Assembly: GCA_965248155.1 (NCBI GenBank)
Contig: CBDFIO010000002.1
Coordinates: 1,240,001 to 1,304,000, forward strand
DNA length: 64,000 nt
Reading direction: 5' to 3'
Origin: RFSX01 sp965248155
Lineage (GTDB): Bacteria > Bacteroidota > Bacteroidia > Chitinophagales > Saprospiraceae
Shown: positions 46,666 through 55,729 of the stretch, in pieces
Numbering within the stretch: position 1 is the first letter of the stretch
Layout: the number at the start of each line of letters is the position of its first letter
Notes under the pieces: model-generated
Databases searched by the model: none
Told to the model about the DNA's origin: nothing
What the model saw: the letters and a program-made list of their open reading frames with translations, nothing else
Translations under genes and position numbers: made by a program

Positions 46666-47832
46666 TTAAAGTGTGTTTAAGTATTCTCTCATTCTTTCAA
46701 AATTGGCTGTATCCTCTTTTCGGGCTTTCATTATTTTAATGGCCTCGTCAACAACTTTTAAAGCTTGCTCAAATTGTTTGTCTTCCATCAACAGTTGAAC
46801 ATAAGTATGATAGCTATTGGCTGAATCGTCTTTCTTAACCAAGTCTTTACCGATTGATATTGCATAAGGCAAAGACCCCTTCACAAATTTGAAATCATTC
46901 CTGATATTAATAATATGCATTGCATAAAGTTTTGGTTCTTTTTTAGCATACTTTTTCAGATATTTTTCAGAGTAGGGTTTCCAGGTAATATAACCTCCGG
47001 TTAACTTGGCATACTCCAGGTGGGCTTCAGCTTCAAATCTATTCTCATCACCCAACTTGGCCGATTTGTATTTTTCAATTGCCGTATTAAGCAAAGGCTT
47101 ATAATCAAAATCAAAAGCTTTCTTAATAGTATTGAAAGCTGCTTTTCGAATCTTTTCCTTAAGAGCTTCTTCAGAGCTAGATTTTATAGCGCTTGATTTT
47201 AACGCAACAAGTTGATCAAACAGTTTTGAATCTGCATCAACCACTGCAGCCAAAAGAAAAGCTGCCTTTTGATCATCAGTTATATCCGGATCAGATTTCA
47301 TATAATCATTCGAAATCTTCAGGCTTGGTTTACCTACCTTATTCAAGGCGTTCACATAGCCGTAAACGAGATCGTAATCCCGGTTACCTTCTTCATACTT
47401 AAGGGCAAAATCGCCACTGGTGTCATGAGACCTAATCGCAGATTTACCAAGATTAATAAGTCCTTCAACATTCTGGCCTCCTGTTATTTTCTTTACAATC
47501 TTTCCTTTACCATCCAGGAATAATAATGTAGGATAGCCTGCAACAGTATATTTTTGGCCGAAGCTTATTCCATCTTGCTTTTCCATATCTAGTTTAAGAT
47601 TGATAAAATTCTTATTAAAGAATTCTCCGACATCTGCTTTGGTGAAAACATTTTTTGCCATTCTTTTGCAAGGGCCACACCAAGTAGCATATGCATCCAC
47701 AAAAACAATCTTACCTTCTTTTTTTGCAGCCAATAATGCTTCTTTCCAAGTACCTTGAAAAAATTCTATTCCCTGGCTATAGCTTTGTCCAAAAAGCAGG
47801 AATAAAAAAATTAATAGTGATATTCGTTTCAT
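46666..47832 (-). CDS. Periplasmic thioredoxin-like protein with TPR-like tail
   Basis: A secreted thiol-disulfide protein of about 389 residues. The start at 47830-47832 (MKRISLLIFLFLLFGQSYSQ) gives a clean signal peptide and is preferred over the longer in-frame start. The thioredoxin domain has the active site WCGPCKRM and the cis-Pro segment VAGYPTLLFLD. A long helical, TPR-like region follows (ALKVVDEAIKIMKARKEDTANFERM at the end). The CGPC site suggests disulfide reductase or isomerase activity in the periplasm; the substrate is unknown. Confidence 0.85.
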   Translation of the reverse strand: MKRISLLIFLFLLFGQSYSQGIEFFQGTWKEALLAAKKEGKIVFVDAYATWCGPCKRMAKNVFTKADVGEFFNKNFINLKLDMEKQDGISFGQKYTVAGYPTLLFLDGKGKIVKKITGGQNVEGLINLGKSAIRSHDTSGDFALKYEEGNRDYDLVYGYVNALNKVGKPSLKISNDYMKSDPDITDDQKAAFLLAAVVDADSKLFDQLVALKSSAIKSSSEEALKEKIRKAAFNTIKKAFDFDYKPLLNTAIEKYKSAKLGDENRFEAEAHLEYAKLTGGYITWKPYSEKYLKKYAKKEPKLYAMHIINIRNDFKFVKGSLPYAISIGKDLVKKDDSANSYHTYVQLLMEDKQFEQALKVVDEAIKIMKARKEDTANFERMREYLNTL

Positions 47833-47985
47833 ATCTGTTGGATAAAAATGTATAATTCTAAATATTGAATGATTTATCAAATGCATTGAATAAATACAAA
47901 AATGGTGAAAATGCAATTTGAAAACTACAGATTCATAGCTTTTTAAACAAAATTGCTATTATTTAACATCAAAATAACCTTTTAA

Positions 47986-49191
47986 ATGCTGCACCGCTCA
48001 CATCGTGATATCTTCCTGGACAATGTGGCTCAGACGAGTCCATATGCTCTAGGATTAGAAGTCGAAAGAGCTGAAGGGGTTTTCATCTATGCTAATGGCA
48101 ATAAAGCCTATTATGATTTGAATTCAGGAATATCGGTGAGTTCACTTGGTCACAGACACCCCGCAATAATAAAAGCTATTCAGAAACAATTGGATCTGCA
48201 TTTGCACACCATGGTTTATGGTGAGCATATACAGGTGCCACAGACGAAATATGCCAAATTGTTAACGCAACATCTGGATAGCTCACTGAATTCTATCTAT
48301 TATTTGAATTCAGGTTCGGAAGTTATAGAAGCGGGAATGAAACTACTAAAAAGAGCTACTGGCAGGTATGAAATAATTTCAGCAAAGAAAGCTTATCATG
48401 GAAGTACGCAAGGAGCAGAATCACTAAGATCAGACCAGAATTATTCACAAGCCTTTTTACCCTTACTTCCGGGGATCAAGCATATTGAGTTTAATAATGA
48501 AGAGGAACTGGATAAGATCTCAACAGCGACTGCAGGAGTTATTATTGAACCGGTTCAGGCAGAAGCAGGCGTTATTATTCCAACAGATGACTATTTGATC
48601 AAATTGAAATCAAGGTGTTCAGAAGTAGGGGCCTTATTGATGTTGGATGAAATTCAAACTGGATTTGGCAGAACAGGTCGATTATTTGCACATCAAAAAT
48701 ATAATCTTGTTCCCGATATTTTAGCCCTCGGAAAAGCAATGGGAGGTGGAATGCCCATTGGAGGATTAATCGCTGATCAGACGATGCTTTCATTATTCAC
48801 TAAAAATCCTGATTTAGGACATATCACTACATTCGGCGGACATCCCATTCCATGTGCAGCTGCATTAGCTACTTTAGAAGTACTAACAAGCGAAGAGATC
48901 ATTTCAAAAGTATTAGAAAAGGAAGAATTTATCCGACAGAAACTACAACATCCCATTATTAAAGAAATCAGAAGCTCCGGATTAATGATGGCGGTTGAAT
49001 TGAATAAAAGAAAATATCTCAAACATGTTGTCACAGGTGCATTTGAAGGGGGAGCATTAATAGATTATTTCTTATTTAACAATAAATCATTTAGGTTAGC
49101 GCCTCCATTAATATACACAATGGATCAACTCGATGCGGCGTGTAATATACTTTTACAAGCAATGGATTTTGCATTAGAAAAATATAATTGA
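47986..49191 (+). CDS. Class III aminotransferase (acetylornithine aminotransferase-like)
   Basis: A PLP enzyme of the acetylornithine/ornithine aminotransferase family, 401 residues. The N-terminal part has DLNSGISVSSLGHRHP and YYLNSGSEVIEAGMKLLKRAT. The PLP site is LMLDEIQTGFGRTGRLFAH followed by LALGKAMGGGMPIGG, which contains the Lys Schiff base. It stands at the head of the polysaccharide cluster, with the acyltransferase gene 1 base after its stop, so it may make an amino sugar that is then acylated. It could equally be the arginine-pathway enzyme; ordinary argD neighbours are absent. Confidence 0.87.
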   Translation: MLHRSHRDIFLDNVAQTSPYALGLEVERAEGVFIYANGNKAYYDLNSGISVSSLGHRHPAIIKAIQKQLDLHLHTMVYGEHIQVPQTKYAKLLTQHLDSSLNSIYYLNSGSEVIEAGMKLLKRATGRYEIISAKKAYHGSTQGAESLRSDQNYSQAFLPLLPGIKHIEFNNEEELDKISTATAGVIIEPVQAEAGVIIPTDDYLIKLKSRCSEVGALLMLDEIQTGFGRTGRLFAHQKYNLVPDILALGKAMGGGMPIGGLIADQTMLSLFTKNPDLGHITTFGGHPIPCAAALATLEVLTSEEIISKVLEKEEFIRQKLQHPIIKEIRSSGLMMAVELNKRKYLKHVVTGAFEGGALIDYFLFNNKSFRLAPPLIYTMDQLDAACNILLQAMDFALEKYN

Positions 49192-49192
49192 C

Positions 49193-49765
49193 ATGGATTA
49201 TTTTGTTCACGAAACAGCAGTTGTTGATCAGGGATGTCGGATAGGACAAGGAACTAAAATATGGCATTTTTGTCACCTAATGCCAAAGGCTGAAATAGGA
49301 GAAAACTCAAGTCTTGGACAAAATGTTTTCGTAGCATCTCATGTAATTATTGGTAATAATAATAAGGTTCAAAATAATGTTTCTCTCTTCGAAGGGGTGA
49401 CTACAGAAGACAATGTATTTATCGGACCTTCAGCGGTATTCACGAATGTAATAAACCCGAGAAGCGCTGTCTCGAGAAAAGACGAATACAAGTTCACTTT
49501 GATAAAGCAAGGGGCCAGTATTGGTGCTAACGCTACAATCTTGTGTGGAATCACGATTGGAGCCCATGCTTTTATCGGCGCCGGGGCTGTTATTACAAAA
49601 GATGTTAATGACTTTGAATTGATTATTGGAAATCCAGGCAAAGCGACTGGATGGATGAGTAAAAACGGGCAAAACCTTAATTTTGATTCGACAGGCATTG
49701 CCATTTGTCCTGTCGGGAAAGACAGTTACCAGCTTGAAGATGGAAACTGCAGGTCTATAATTTAA
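49193..49765 (+). CDS. Hexapeptide-repeat N-acetyltransferase (WlbB/WbpD-like)
   Basis: A left-handed beta-helix acyltransferase of 190 residues. The opening VHETAVVDQGCRIGQGTKIWHFCHLMPKAEIGENSSLGQNVFV and the GITIGAHAFIGAGAVITKDV loop are characteristic of enzymes that N-acetylate UDP-3-amino-sugars (WlbB/WbpD type). The substrate assignment is by similarity. It follows the aminotransferase gene at once, a combination seen in amino-sugar pathways. Confidence 0.85.
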   Translation: MDYFVHETAVVDQGCRIGQGTKIWHFCHLMPKAEIGENSSLGQNVFVASHVIIGNNNKVQNNVSLFEGVTTEDNVFIGPSAVFTNVINPRSAVSRKDEYKFTLIKQGASIGANATILCGITIGAHAFIGAGAVITKDVNDFELIIGNPGKATGWMSKNGQNLNFDSTGIAICPVGKDSYQLEDGNCRSII

Positions 49766-49778
49766 CCGACGTAGAATT

Positions 49779-50723
49779 TTGAATTTTCGTTTAATTACAA
49801 TTGGCTTTTTTGTTCTTCTTTTTGCTTGTAAAAGCAATGAGATAATTACAATTTCAAGTGGTGAAAATGTCCTGGATTTTGGAGCTGATCGCTATGGAAA
49901 AAAGGATGCTACTCTGGCATTTCAAAATGCGATTGATGAGGCAAAAACCAAAGTCTTTGTTCCAGATGGAAAGTATAGAATAGACAATGCTGTATTTGTA
50001 AATAAAAATCTCTTTCTTGATTCAGGTGTGGAAATCGTTAAGCCTATAATGGCAGACAATACCGATCCGGTCTTCTGGTTGAACCAGTCTTATTCTACGA
50101 TAAAGGGCGACAATAAAAAAGTTAAAATACGTTCAGAGAAGGCGTCTCCTCAAGGCCTGATAAGAATAGGGCATTTAAGCCCGGACAGCAGGAACAAAAA
50201 CATACTTTATTGTGATATCAGAAATCTAACACTTGAAGGAAGTTCTGTCGGACGTGACAACAAAGCTATCGTGTTATTTAATGCTCAAGAACAAGGAGAT
50301 CCATCTATGGCCAGTTATTTTCATAGCATAAACAATCTAATCGTCCAATTTTTCAATACCGGTATTCATCTTCAAGGAATGTCTAATGCCAATTCAATTT
50401 CAGGAATTATTTTTAATAGAGTAGGGTCGAGTCCTGGGGATGAAGCGATATTGATAGAAGGAGCGATGGAAAATAGGATCTATGATATCTTCCATCATCT
50501 TAGTCCTAATGCGGTTTCAATCAGGTTGATTAAAAACGGGAAGATCGCACCTGTCTTTAATTATATCTTTGGAATGGTATCAGAGCGAGGGGGTGATAAT
50601 GCTTTGTGTGCTGACATACAAGCCGGCAAGCATAATATCATCGAGATCAATTGTAATACTTTGAAGGGTTTTAAATTGTGTGAAAATTTCGAAAAGAATA
50701 AAAATGTAATTTTAAAAAAGTAG
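49779..50723 (+). CDS. Lipoprotein with right-handed beta-helix (pectate-lyase-like)
   Basis: A 314-residue lipoprotein (signal ending LLFAC, Cys 17). A parallel beta-helix follows: NVLDFGADRYGKKDATLAFQNAIDEAK matches the pectate lyase superfamily (Pfam Pectate_lyase_3-like) opening. Later turns include SIRNLTLEGSS-type strands (CDIRNLTLEGSS). No confident catalytic triad is visible. In polysaccharide clusters such proteins are usually lyases, hydrolases or epimerases of the polymer. It starts with TTG 13 bases after the acyltransferase stop and ends directly at the next gene's start. Confidence 0.72.
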   Translation: MNFRLITIGFFVLLFACKSNEIITISSGENVLDFGADRYGKKDATLAFQNAIDEAKTKVFVPDGKYRIDNAVFVNKNLFLDSGVEIVKPIMADNTDPVFWLNQSYSTIKGDNKKVKIRSEKASPQGLIRIGHLSPDSRNKNILYCDIRNLTLEGSSVGRDNKAIVLFNAQEQGDPSMASYFHSINNLIVQFFNTGIHLQGMSNANSISGIIFNRVGSSPGDEAILIEGAMENRIYDIFHHLSPNAVSIRLIKNGKIAPVFNYIFGMVSERGGDNALCADIQAGKHNIIEINCNTLKGFKLCENFEKNKNVILKK

Positions 50724-51218
50724 ATGGCGAGAGCAATTGAAATAGTAAAAAGTTTGAGACGTAGAATATCCGGCAAATTAAGTCTGCTGTGGTTTAAGGC
50801 GACTCTAAAAGATATAGAAACAGGTCCTGGATTCTTTTGTGCGAAAGGCGTTCACATTACGAGAAAGCATAAAGTTAGAGCTGGGAAAAATTTATTTTTA
50901 GGGCGTTATGTCCACATCGCCTCAAATATTAAATTTGGTGATAATGTACTAGTCGCTTCTTTTGTAGGATTTGTTGGTGGAGATCACAGATTTGAGAACA
51001 TAGGGTCAACTCCGATGAACGAGGCAGGGGTGCAAGATTTTAAACAAACCATTATTGGAGATAATGTTTGGATCGGGCACGGTGCCATTATCTTGGTAGG
51101 AGTCAAAATTGGGAATGGTGCTGTTATTGCGGCAGGATCGATTGTTACAAAAGATGTAGATTCAGATGCGATTGTTGCTGGCAATTATGCAAGCTTGAAA
51201 CGATATAGAAATAACTAA
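50724..51218 (+). CDS. Hexapeptide-repeat O-acetyltransferase (serine/maltose acetyltransferase-like)
   Basis: A 164-residue left-handed beta-helix acyltransferase: [39 protein letters not shown], then [36 protein letters not shown]. The catalytic His is probably that in GGDHRFEN. It would O-acetylate a sugar of the polymer or its precursor. Its ATG follows the TAG of the beta-helix lipoprotein gene directly. Confidence 0.85.
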   Translation: MARAIEIVKSLRRRISGKLSLLWFKATLKDIETGPGFFCAKGVHITRKHKVRAGKNLFLGRYVHIASNIKFGDNVLVASFVGFVGGDHRFENIGSTPMNEAGVQDFKQTIIGDNVWIGHGAIILVGVKIGNGAVIAAGSIVTKDVDSDAIVAGNYASLKRYRNN

Positions 51219-51219
51219 G

Positions 51220-52434
51220 TTGAAGTATCTTATACACATATTTATTTTGTTTTGTTTTTTCCCCTACCTCGATGTTCTGGGCTTAGGCACAGATACTCAA
51301 CCTAACGCTCTTGTTCTTGCAGCCATCATACTCCTTGCAACCAAAAACAAAAGGATTAACAAACCCATCATATTGCTATGGCTTTTGTTTATTCTTTCCC
51401 TCTTCCTTATTATAAGTTCGAATCTCAGTGGCTTTGAATCACTAAAAAACTCGATGAATTATTTGTCACCGGCTATTATTGTTTTTGCAGCTTATAATGT
51501 TCTGGATAAATATAAATTGAAAGTATCTTATTCGATGTTTGTATTAATTGTGTTGACTTATTTGCTGGTAGGACTTGTACAATTATATATCTACCCGGAA
51601 TTCTTAACAAATCTGGTCAACGGGGAGGGAAGAGGCATTTTAATGGCAGGACGGGGTGTGGTTTCATTGTGTCCTGAACCTGCTTTTTATGGAAGCATGT
51701 GTTTATTCTTAGTCATTTTTTCCTTACTGAATTATAGCCTTAAAAGAAATTTATTGATCATTCCTTTACTCCTTTTCCAAATAATCTTTTTGTTAAAATC
51801 TTCCACAGCATCTGTCATATTGATTGCATCACTTGCAATATATCTTATAATCCAGGTCCTTAAATTAAGAATCAAATACATGGTCTTAAGTGGTGTAATT
51901 GCAATTGCCGGTATGTTGCTCATGAGTAATGTTAATCAGATCGATCAAGAATCGCGAATGGGAAGTCTTATGTCGGCATTTATTGAAAACCCATTATTGA
52001 TTACCCAAGTGGATGCAAGTGTTGGCGTGAGACTAACCGGAGCATATGCCCCAGTTCTATCCGCTAAGCACAATTATTTTTTACCAATGGGTCTTGGCAA
52101 TTATCAGAATTTTCTTCGACGGCTATACGCACAAGGGAAATACCGAAAATTGCTTTCTAGTTACATCATTGCTGAAAAGGAAAAACTGGGAGGAAGTATT
52201 AACATGGTCTTATTTCAATTGGGGTTTTTAGGACTTTTGTTGCCTTTAGCTATTTACTTTTCTTTTAGAAAACTACTGCGTGTAGATAAATATTTATTCT
52301 GTTTTTTGCTATTCTTCCTACTGTTATTTACTCAGATTCAATTGATGCATTCCATGATAGGTTTTCTAATCGCGATAGCTTTAGTGAAATCTAATTCTAT
52401 TAAAAAGAGGCCTTCTTTAATAGCTTCATATTAA
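51220..52434 (+). CDS. O-antigen/capsule polymerase (Wzy-like), multi-pass membrane protein
   Basis: A polytopic inner-membrane protein of 404 residues with about ten hydrophobic helices. The segment MAGRGVVSLCPEPAFYGSM in the periplasmic loop is typical of Wzy-type polymerases of the O-antigen ligase superfamily. It would polymerise lipid-linked repeat units, partnered with the Wzz-like protein at 8342-9430 (inference). It starts with TTG one base after the acetyltransferase stop. Confidence 0.8.
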   Translation: MKYLIHIFILFCFFPYLDVLGLGTDTQPNALVLAAIILLATKNKRINKPIILLWLLFILSLFLIISSNLSGFESLKNSMNYLSPAIIVFAAYNVLDKYKLKVSYSMFVLIVLTYLLVGLVQLYIYPEFLTNLVNGEGRGILMAGRGVVSLCPEPAFYGSMCLFLVIFSLLNYSLKRNLLIIPLLLFQIIFLLKSSTASVILIASLAIYLIIQVLKLRIKYMVLSGVIAIAGMLLMSNVNQIDQESRMGSLMSAFIENPLLITQVDASVGVRLTGAYAPVLSAKHNYFLPMGLGNYQNFLRRLYAQGKYRKLLSSYIIAEKEKLGGSINMVLFQLGFLGLLLPLAIYFSFRKLLRVDKYLFCFLLFFLLLFTQIQLMHSMIGFLIAIALVKSNSIKKRPSLIASY

Positions 52435-52575
52435 CATTTGAATTAATATCTTTGAGGCTTTAATTCTCTTATTATTTATAAGGATAACAACATATCAGTC
52501 AACCCCAATACCGGACAAGAACATATTGTACCGGAGAGCATTGATGATATTGATAATATTGAAGCATTTTTATCT

Positions 52576-53976
52576 CTGAATCAGGGAAAAAAGATTGTTG
52601 TCGTACAAGGTCTTGGTTTTGTAGGAGCCGTTATGTCAATGGTTTGCGCAAATGCGATTAATGAAGAATACGCATTCATCGGTGTAGATCTCCTCAGCGC
52701 AGATAGTTATTGGAAAATAAAAGCGCTCAACGAAGGAGCTTTCCCAATTAAAGTCGAAGATCCCTTAATTGAAGCATTTTATCTGAAGTCAAGAGAAAAA
52801 AAGAATTTTCTGGTAACTTTTGATCCAATTGCATACAGTTTTGCAGATGTTATTATAGTGGATATTAGTCTTGATGTTGACAAAAAACAAAATGATCAGA
52901 ATGATCTTTTGGATTACGCTGTGGATATGACAGGGTTTAAGTCGGCGATGGATTCTATAGGTGAAAAGTGTAAAGAAGATGTTCTGGTATTAGTGGAGAC
53001 GACTGTTCCGCCTGGAACATGTAAGAACATTGTATATCCAATTATTAATAAAGCACTTGAAAAGAGAAACCTGAGTACCGAAAATTGGTCCTTGCCCCAT
53101 TCGTACGAAAGAGTTATGCCCGGTCCTGATTATATCAACTCTATACAGAACTTTTATCGGGTTTATTCAGGAATAAATGAAAATAGTGCTGATAAAGCTG
53201 AAGTCTTTTTACACACCATAATTAAAACTGATAAGTATCCATTAAGCAGACTAGCTAATACGAATGCTACCGAAATGGCAAAAGTTTTGGAAAATTCATA
53301 CCGGGCAATGAATATTGCCTTTATTGTTGAATGGACAAGGTTTGCAGAAGAATCAGGTGTCAATCTTTACGAAGTAGTTGAGGCAATCAGAATGAGACCA
53401 ACCCATAAAAACATGATGTTGCCGGGCATTGGTGTAGGTGGCTATTGTTTGACTAAGGATCCGCTTTTGGCCAGTTGGTCTAAACAAGATTTATTTGATG
53501 GTAAACCACTGGAACAAAGTGAGCATAGTGTTCAAATAAATGACAAGATGCCCCAATATGCTTTTGATTATCTTATAAAAAAAATAGGAGATATAAAAAA
53601 CAAAAGGGTATTACTGCTTGGGGTTTCCTATCGTCAAGATGTTGCAGATACGAGATATACTCCGGTTGAATTGTTTTATAACTATTTAGAAAAAGCTCAT
53701 GCTGAAGTAAGGTGCCATGATCCCCACGTAACATACTGGGAAGAAAAAGACCTAATAATCGAATCGGATTTGGAGCTTGTGTTTTCTCAACAAGCTGATA
53801 TTATTGTGTTTAGCACAGGACATAGCTATTATAAAAACAATTCTAAGCTGATGAATCTGATTTTGAGTTTATCGGAAGTCTTTGTCTACGATACGATTGG
53901 AATTTTAAGTGAGGAGGAAATAAAATTATTATCTACTAAACATACTGTAAAAGTGCTTGGGCGCGGAGATATTTAA
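52576..53976 (+). CDS. UDP-N-acetylhexosamine/UDP-glucose dehydrogenase family
   Basis: Oxidises a nucleotide sugar to its uronic acid. It has a Rossmann motif VVVQGLGFVGAVM, EFMVETTVPPGTC-type DVLVLVETTVPPGTCKNI, the middle-domain LPGIGVGGYCLTKDPLL with catalytic Cys, and C-terminal LLGVSYRQDVADTRYTP. The first ATG (52633) lies after the Rossmann glycines, so it cannot be the true start. The frame is open back to a TGA at 52453-52455 with no ATG, GTG or TTG. A CTG at 52576 (then NQGKKIVVVQG) is the best guess; a start further upstream is possible because residues such as DDIDNIEAFLS look conserved. About 467 residues from CTG. Confidence 0.85.
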   Translation: MNQGKKIVVVQGLGFVGAVMSMVCANAINEEYAFIGVDLLSADSYWKIKALNEGAFPIKVEDPLIEAFYLKSREKKNFLVTFDPIAYSFADVIIVDISLDVDKKQNDQNDLLDYAVDMTGFKSAMDSIGEKCKEDVLVLVETTVPPGTCKNIVYPIINKALEKRNLSTENWSLPHSYERVMPGPDYINSIQNFYRVYSGINENSADKAEVFLHTIIKTDKYPLSRLANTNATEMAKVLENSYRAMNIAFIVEWTRFAEESGVNLYEVVEAIRMRPTHKNMMLPGIGVGGYCLTKDPLLASWSKQDLFDGKPLEQSEHSVQINDKMPQYAFDYLIKKIGDIKNKRVLLLGVSYRQDVADTRYTPVELFYNYLEKAHAEVRCHDPHVTYWEEKDLIIESDLELVFSQQADIIVFSTGHSYYKNNSKLMNLILSLSEVFVYDTIGILSEEEIKLLSTKHTVKVLGRGDI

Positions 53977-53977
53977 A

Positions 53978-54871
53978 ATGAAGAAAAAGGTATTATTATT
54001 AGGAGGAGCAGGATTTATCGGATTTAATATTACAAGATACCTTGCTGAGAATAGAGACTATGAATTAACAATTGCAGATAATTTTTTTCGTGGTAAAATG
54101 GACCAGGAATTATCAAAATTAGTTTCAGACTATTCGATAACAATTGTGAAAGAGGACTTTACCAATCCCGGAGCCTATGAAAAGCTGGAAAAGGACTATG
54201 ATTATGTTTATATGTTAGCTTCGGTTGTTGGTGTTGATTATACTACGAGCATTCCGAATGAAATTATTAGAATCAACACGGCTCTTATATATAATACCCT
54301 GGAATGGCTAAAAACGAGTAGTTGTAAAAGAGTGCTTTATACTTCCACCAGTGAATGTTATGCCGGCACAATTGAAGCTTTCGATTATAAGATTCCTACT
54401 CCTGAAGAAGTACCTCTGTGTATTAGTGACATATCCCACCCTAGGTTTACTTATGCAGTGACCAAGATGTTAGGAGAATCAGGATTTCATAATTACAGCA
54501 AAGTTTTCGGCTTCGAAAATGTGATCGTTAGATACCATAATGTATATGGACCGAGAATGGGATTCAAACATGTTATTCCTCACTTGGCGCAGCGATTTCT
54601 TAAAAATGAAAACCCATTCAAAGTATATGGGCCTGATCAGACAAGAGCCTTTTGTTATATCGATGACGCAGTGAAAGGAACCGTATTAGCAATGGAAGAT
54701 GGTGAAAATGGAGAAACTTATCCCGGATCAGTGTCGAGGCGGTGTCCTGATATTTCAAAAGCAGAATCCAAATTATCTTATAACCCTACAATTAATTGGA
54801 GGACCGGGGTAAAGCAAACTATGGACTGGTATGTCAATTATATCAGAGAAGGGAAGGAGGTCTTTGAATAA
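53978..54871 (+). CDS. NAD-dependent nucleotide-sugar epimerase/dehydratase, possibly deleted
   Basis: An extended short-chain dehydrogenase, 297 residues. The NAD motif GGAGFIGFNIT is at about residues 10-20. Downstream are YTSTSECYAG, FTYAVTKMLGE (the YxxxK variant) and YHNVYGPRM. The end RRCPDISKAESKLSYNPTINWRTGVKQTMDWY is the usual family tail. The stretch of about 30 residues expected between GETY and PGSVSRRCPD is missing, so it is shorter than relatives of about 325. I start it at the ATG 53978-53980, one base after the dehydrogenase stop. Substrate unknown; whether the protein works after the loss is doubtful. Confidence 0.8.
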   Translation: MKKKVLLLGGAGFIGFNITRYLAENRDYELTIADNFFRGKMDQELSKLVSDYSITIVKEDFTNPGAYEKLEKDYDYVYMLASVVGVDYTTSIPNEIIRINTALIYNTLEWLKTSSCKRVLYTSTSECYAGTIEAFDYKIPTPEEVPLCISDISHPRFTYAVTKMLGESGFHNYSKVFGFENVIVRYHNVYGPRMGFKHVIPHLAQRFLKNENPFKVYGPDQTRAFCYIDDAVKGTVLAMEDGENGETYPGSVSRRCPDISKAESKLSYNPTINWRTGVKQTMDWYVNYIREGKEVFE

Positions 54872-55729
54872 ATGGTTCAGGCGAAATTAAATCAACCCAT
54901 TTTTATTATCGGTGCTGCCAGATCTGGTACAACCATTTTAAGCGATATATTAAAACAACATAAGGATCTCGCCTTTTGGCTGGAGCCAAAATATATTTGG
55001 AAATATAAGAGCCCCCTATCTAAGAATGACCATAAAACATCCAAAGATCTCAACCCTCATATTGCACGATACATCAGCAATCGCTTTTTGAAATTTACCC
55101 AAACCCAAGCGAAATCTCGATTTATTGAGAAAACAACCAGTAATTGTTTTCGGATTGAATTTATACATGAGATCTTTAATGATGCCAGATTTATACACAT
55201 CCTTAGGAATGGAAATGATGTAGCATTAAGTGCTGAAAAGAAATGGTCTTCGACTCCCGAAAAATCCGCAATAAAACGCAGACTATTTTCTAATGAAATT
55301 CCACTCCTTGATTTACCATTCTATAGTGCAGCGATAATTAGAGATGTTTTTGGACGGTTTTTGTTTCCAAAAGCAGCATTTATTTTGGGACCAACTTTTC
55401 CCGGTATGATTGAATATCGAAAATCGCACACCCTCGTCGAAACTTGCGCCATGCAATGGAAAGAAAGTGTGCGCTATGCTTCTAAGGGTTTAGAAACCAT
55501 CCCGTCCCATCAAGTCCATCAATTAAAATATGAAGAATTGATTGAGCAGCCCCGAAAACAAATAATGGACATATTGGATTTTATCGGTTTAAATCACGAT
55601 AAGATCCCTGAACTAGCTCAAGAGGCACTGATATCAAAGAAAGTTAAGTATTCTATCAATGAAGAGCAAAAGCTAAAGCAAATCAGAGAGATTGTATACG
55701 AACAGAATACGAAATTAGGATATGATTAA
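54872..55729 (+). CDS. PAPS-dependent sulfotransferase family protein
   Basis: Transfers sulfate from PAPS to a glycan hydroxyl or amine. The 5'-phosphosulfate loop IIGAARSGTTILSDIL opens the protein, and the 3'-phosphate motif FIHILRNGNDVALS is near residue 110. The length of 285 residues is typical for bacterial carbohydrate sulfotransferases. It starts directly at the epimerase stop and overlaps the next glycosyltransferase gene by 8 bases, so it belongs to the cluster. The PAPS source would be cysC-cysD-cysN at 4571-7368. This is the main evidence that the polysaccharide is sulfated. Confidence 0.85.
   Translation: MVQAKLNQPIFIIGAARSGTTILSDILKQHKDLAFWLEPKYIWKYKSPLSKNDHKTSKDLNPHIARYISNRFLKFTQTQAKSRFIEKTTSNCFRIEFIHEIFNDARFIHILRNGNDVALSAEKKWSSTPEKSAIKRRLFSNEIPLLDLPFYSAAIIRDVFGRFLFPKAAFILGPTFPGMIEYRKSHTLVETCAMQWKESVRYASKGLETIPSHQVHQLKYEELIEQPRKQIMDILDFIGLNHDKIPELAQEALISKKVKYSINEEQKLKQIREIVYEQNTKLGYD

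Noticed and set aside
47833..47916. A longer N-terminus for the thioredoxin-like protein
   Set aside because: It would bury the signal peptide behind 28 residues rich in His and Phe; the internal ATG is better.
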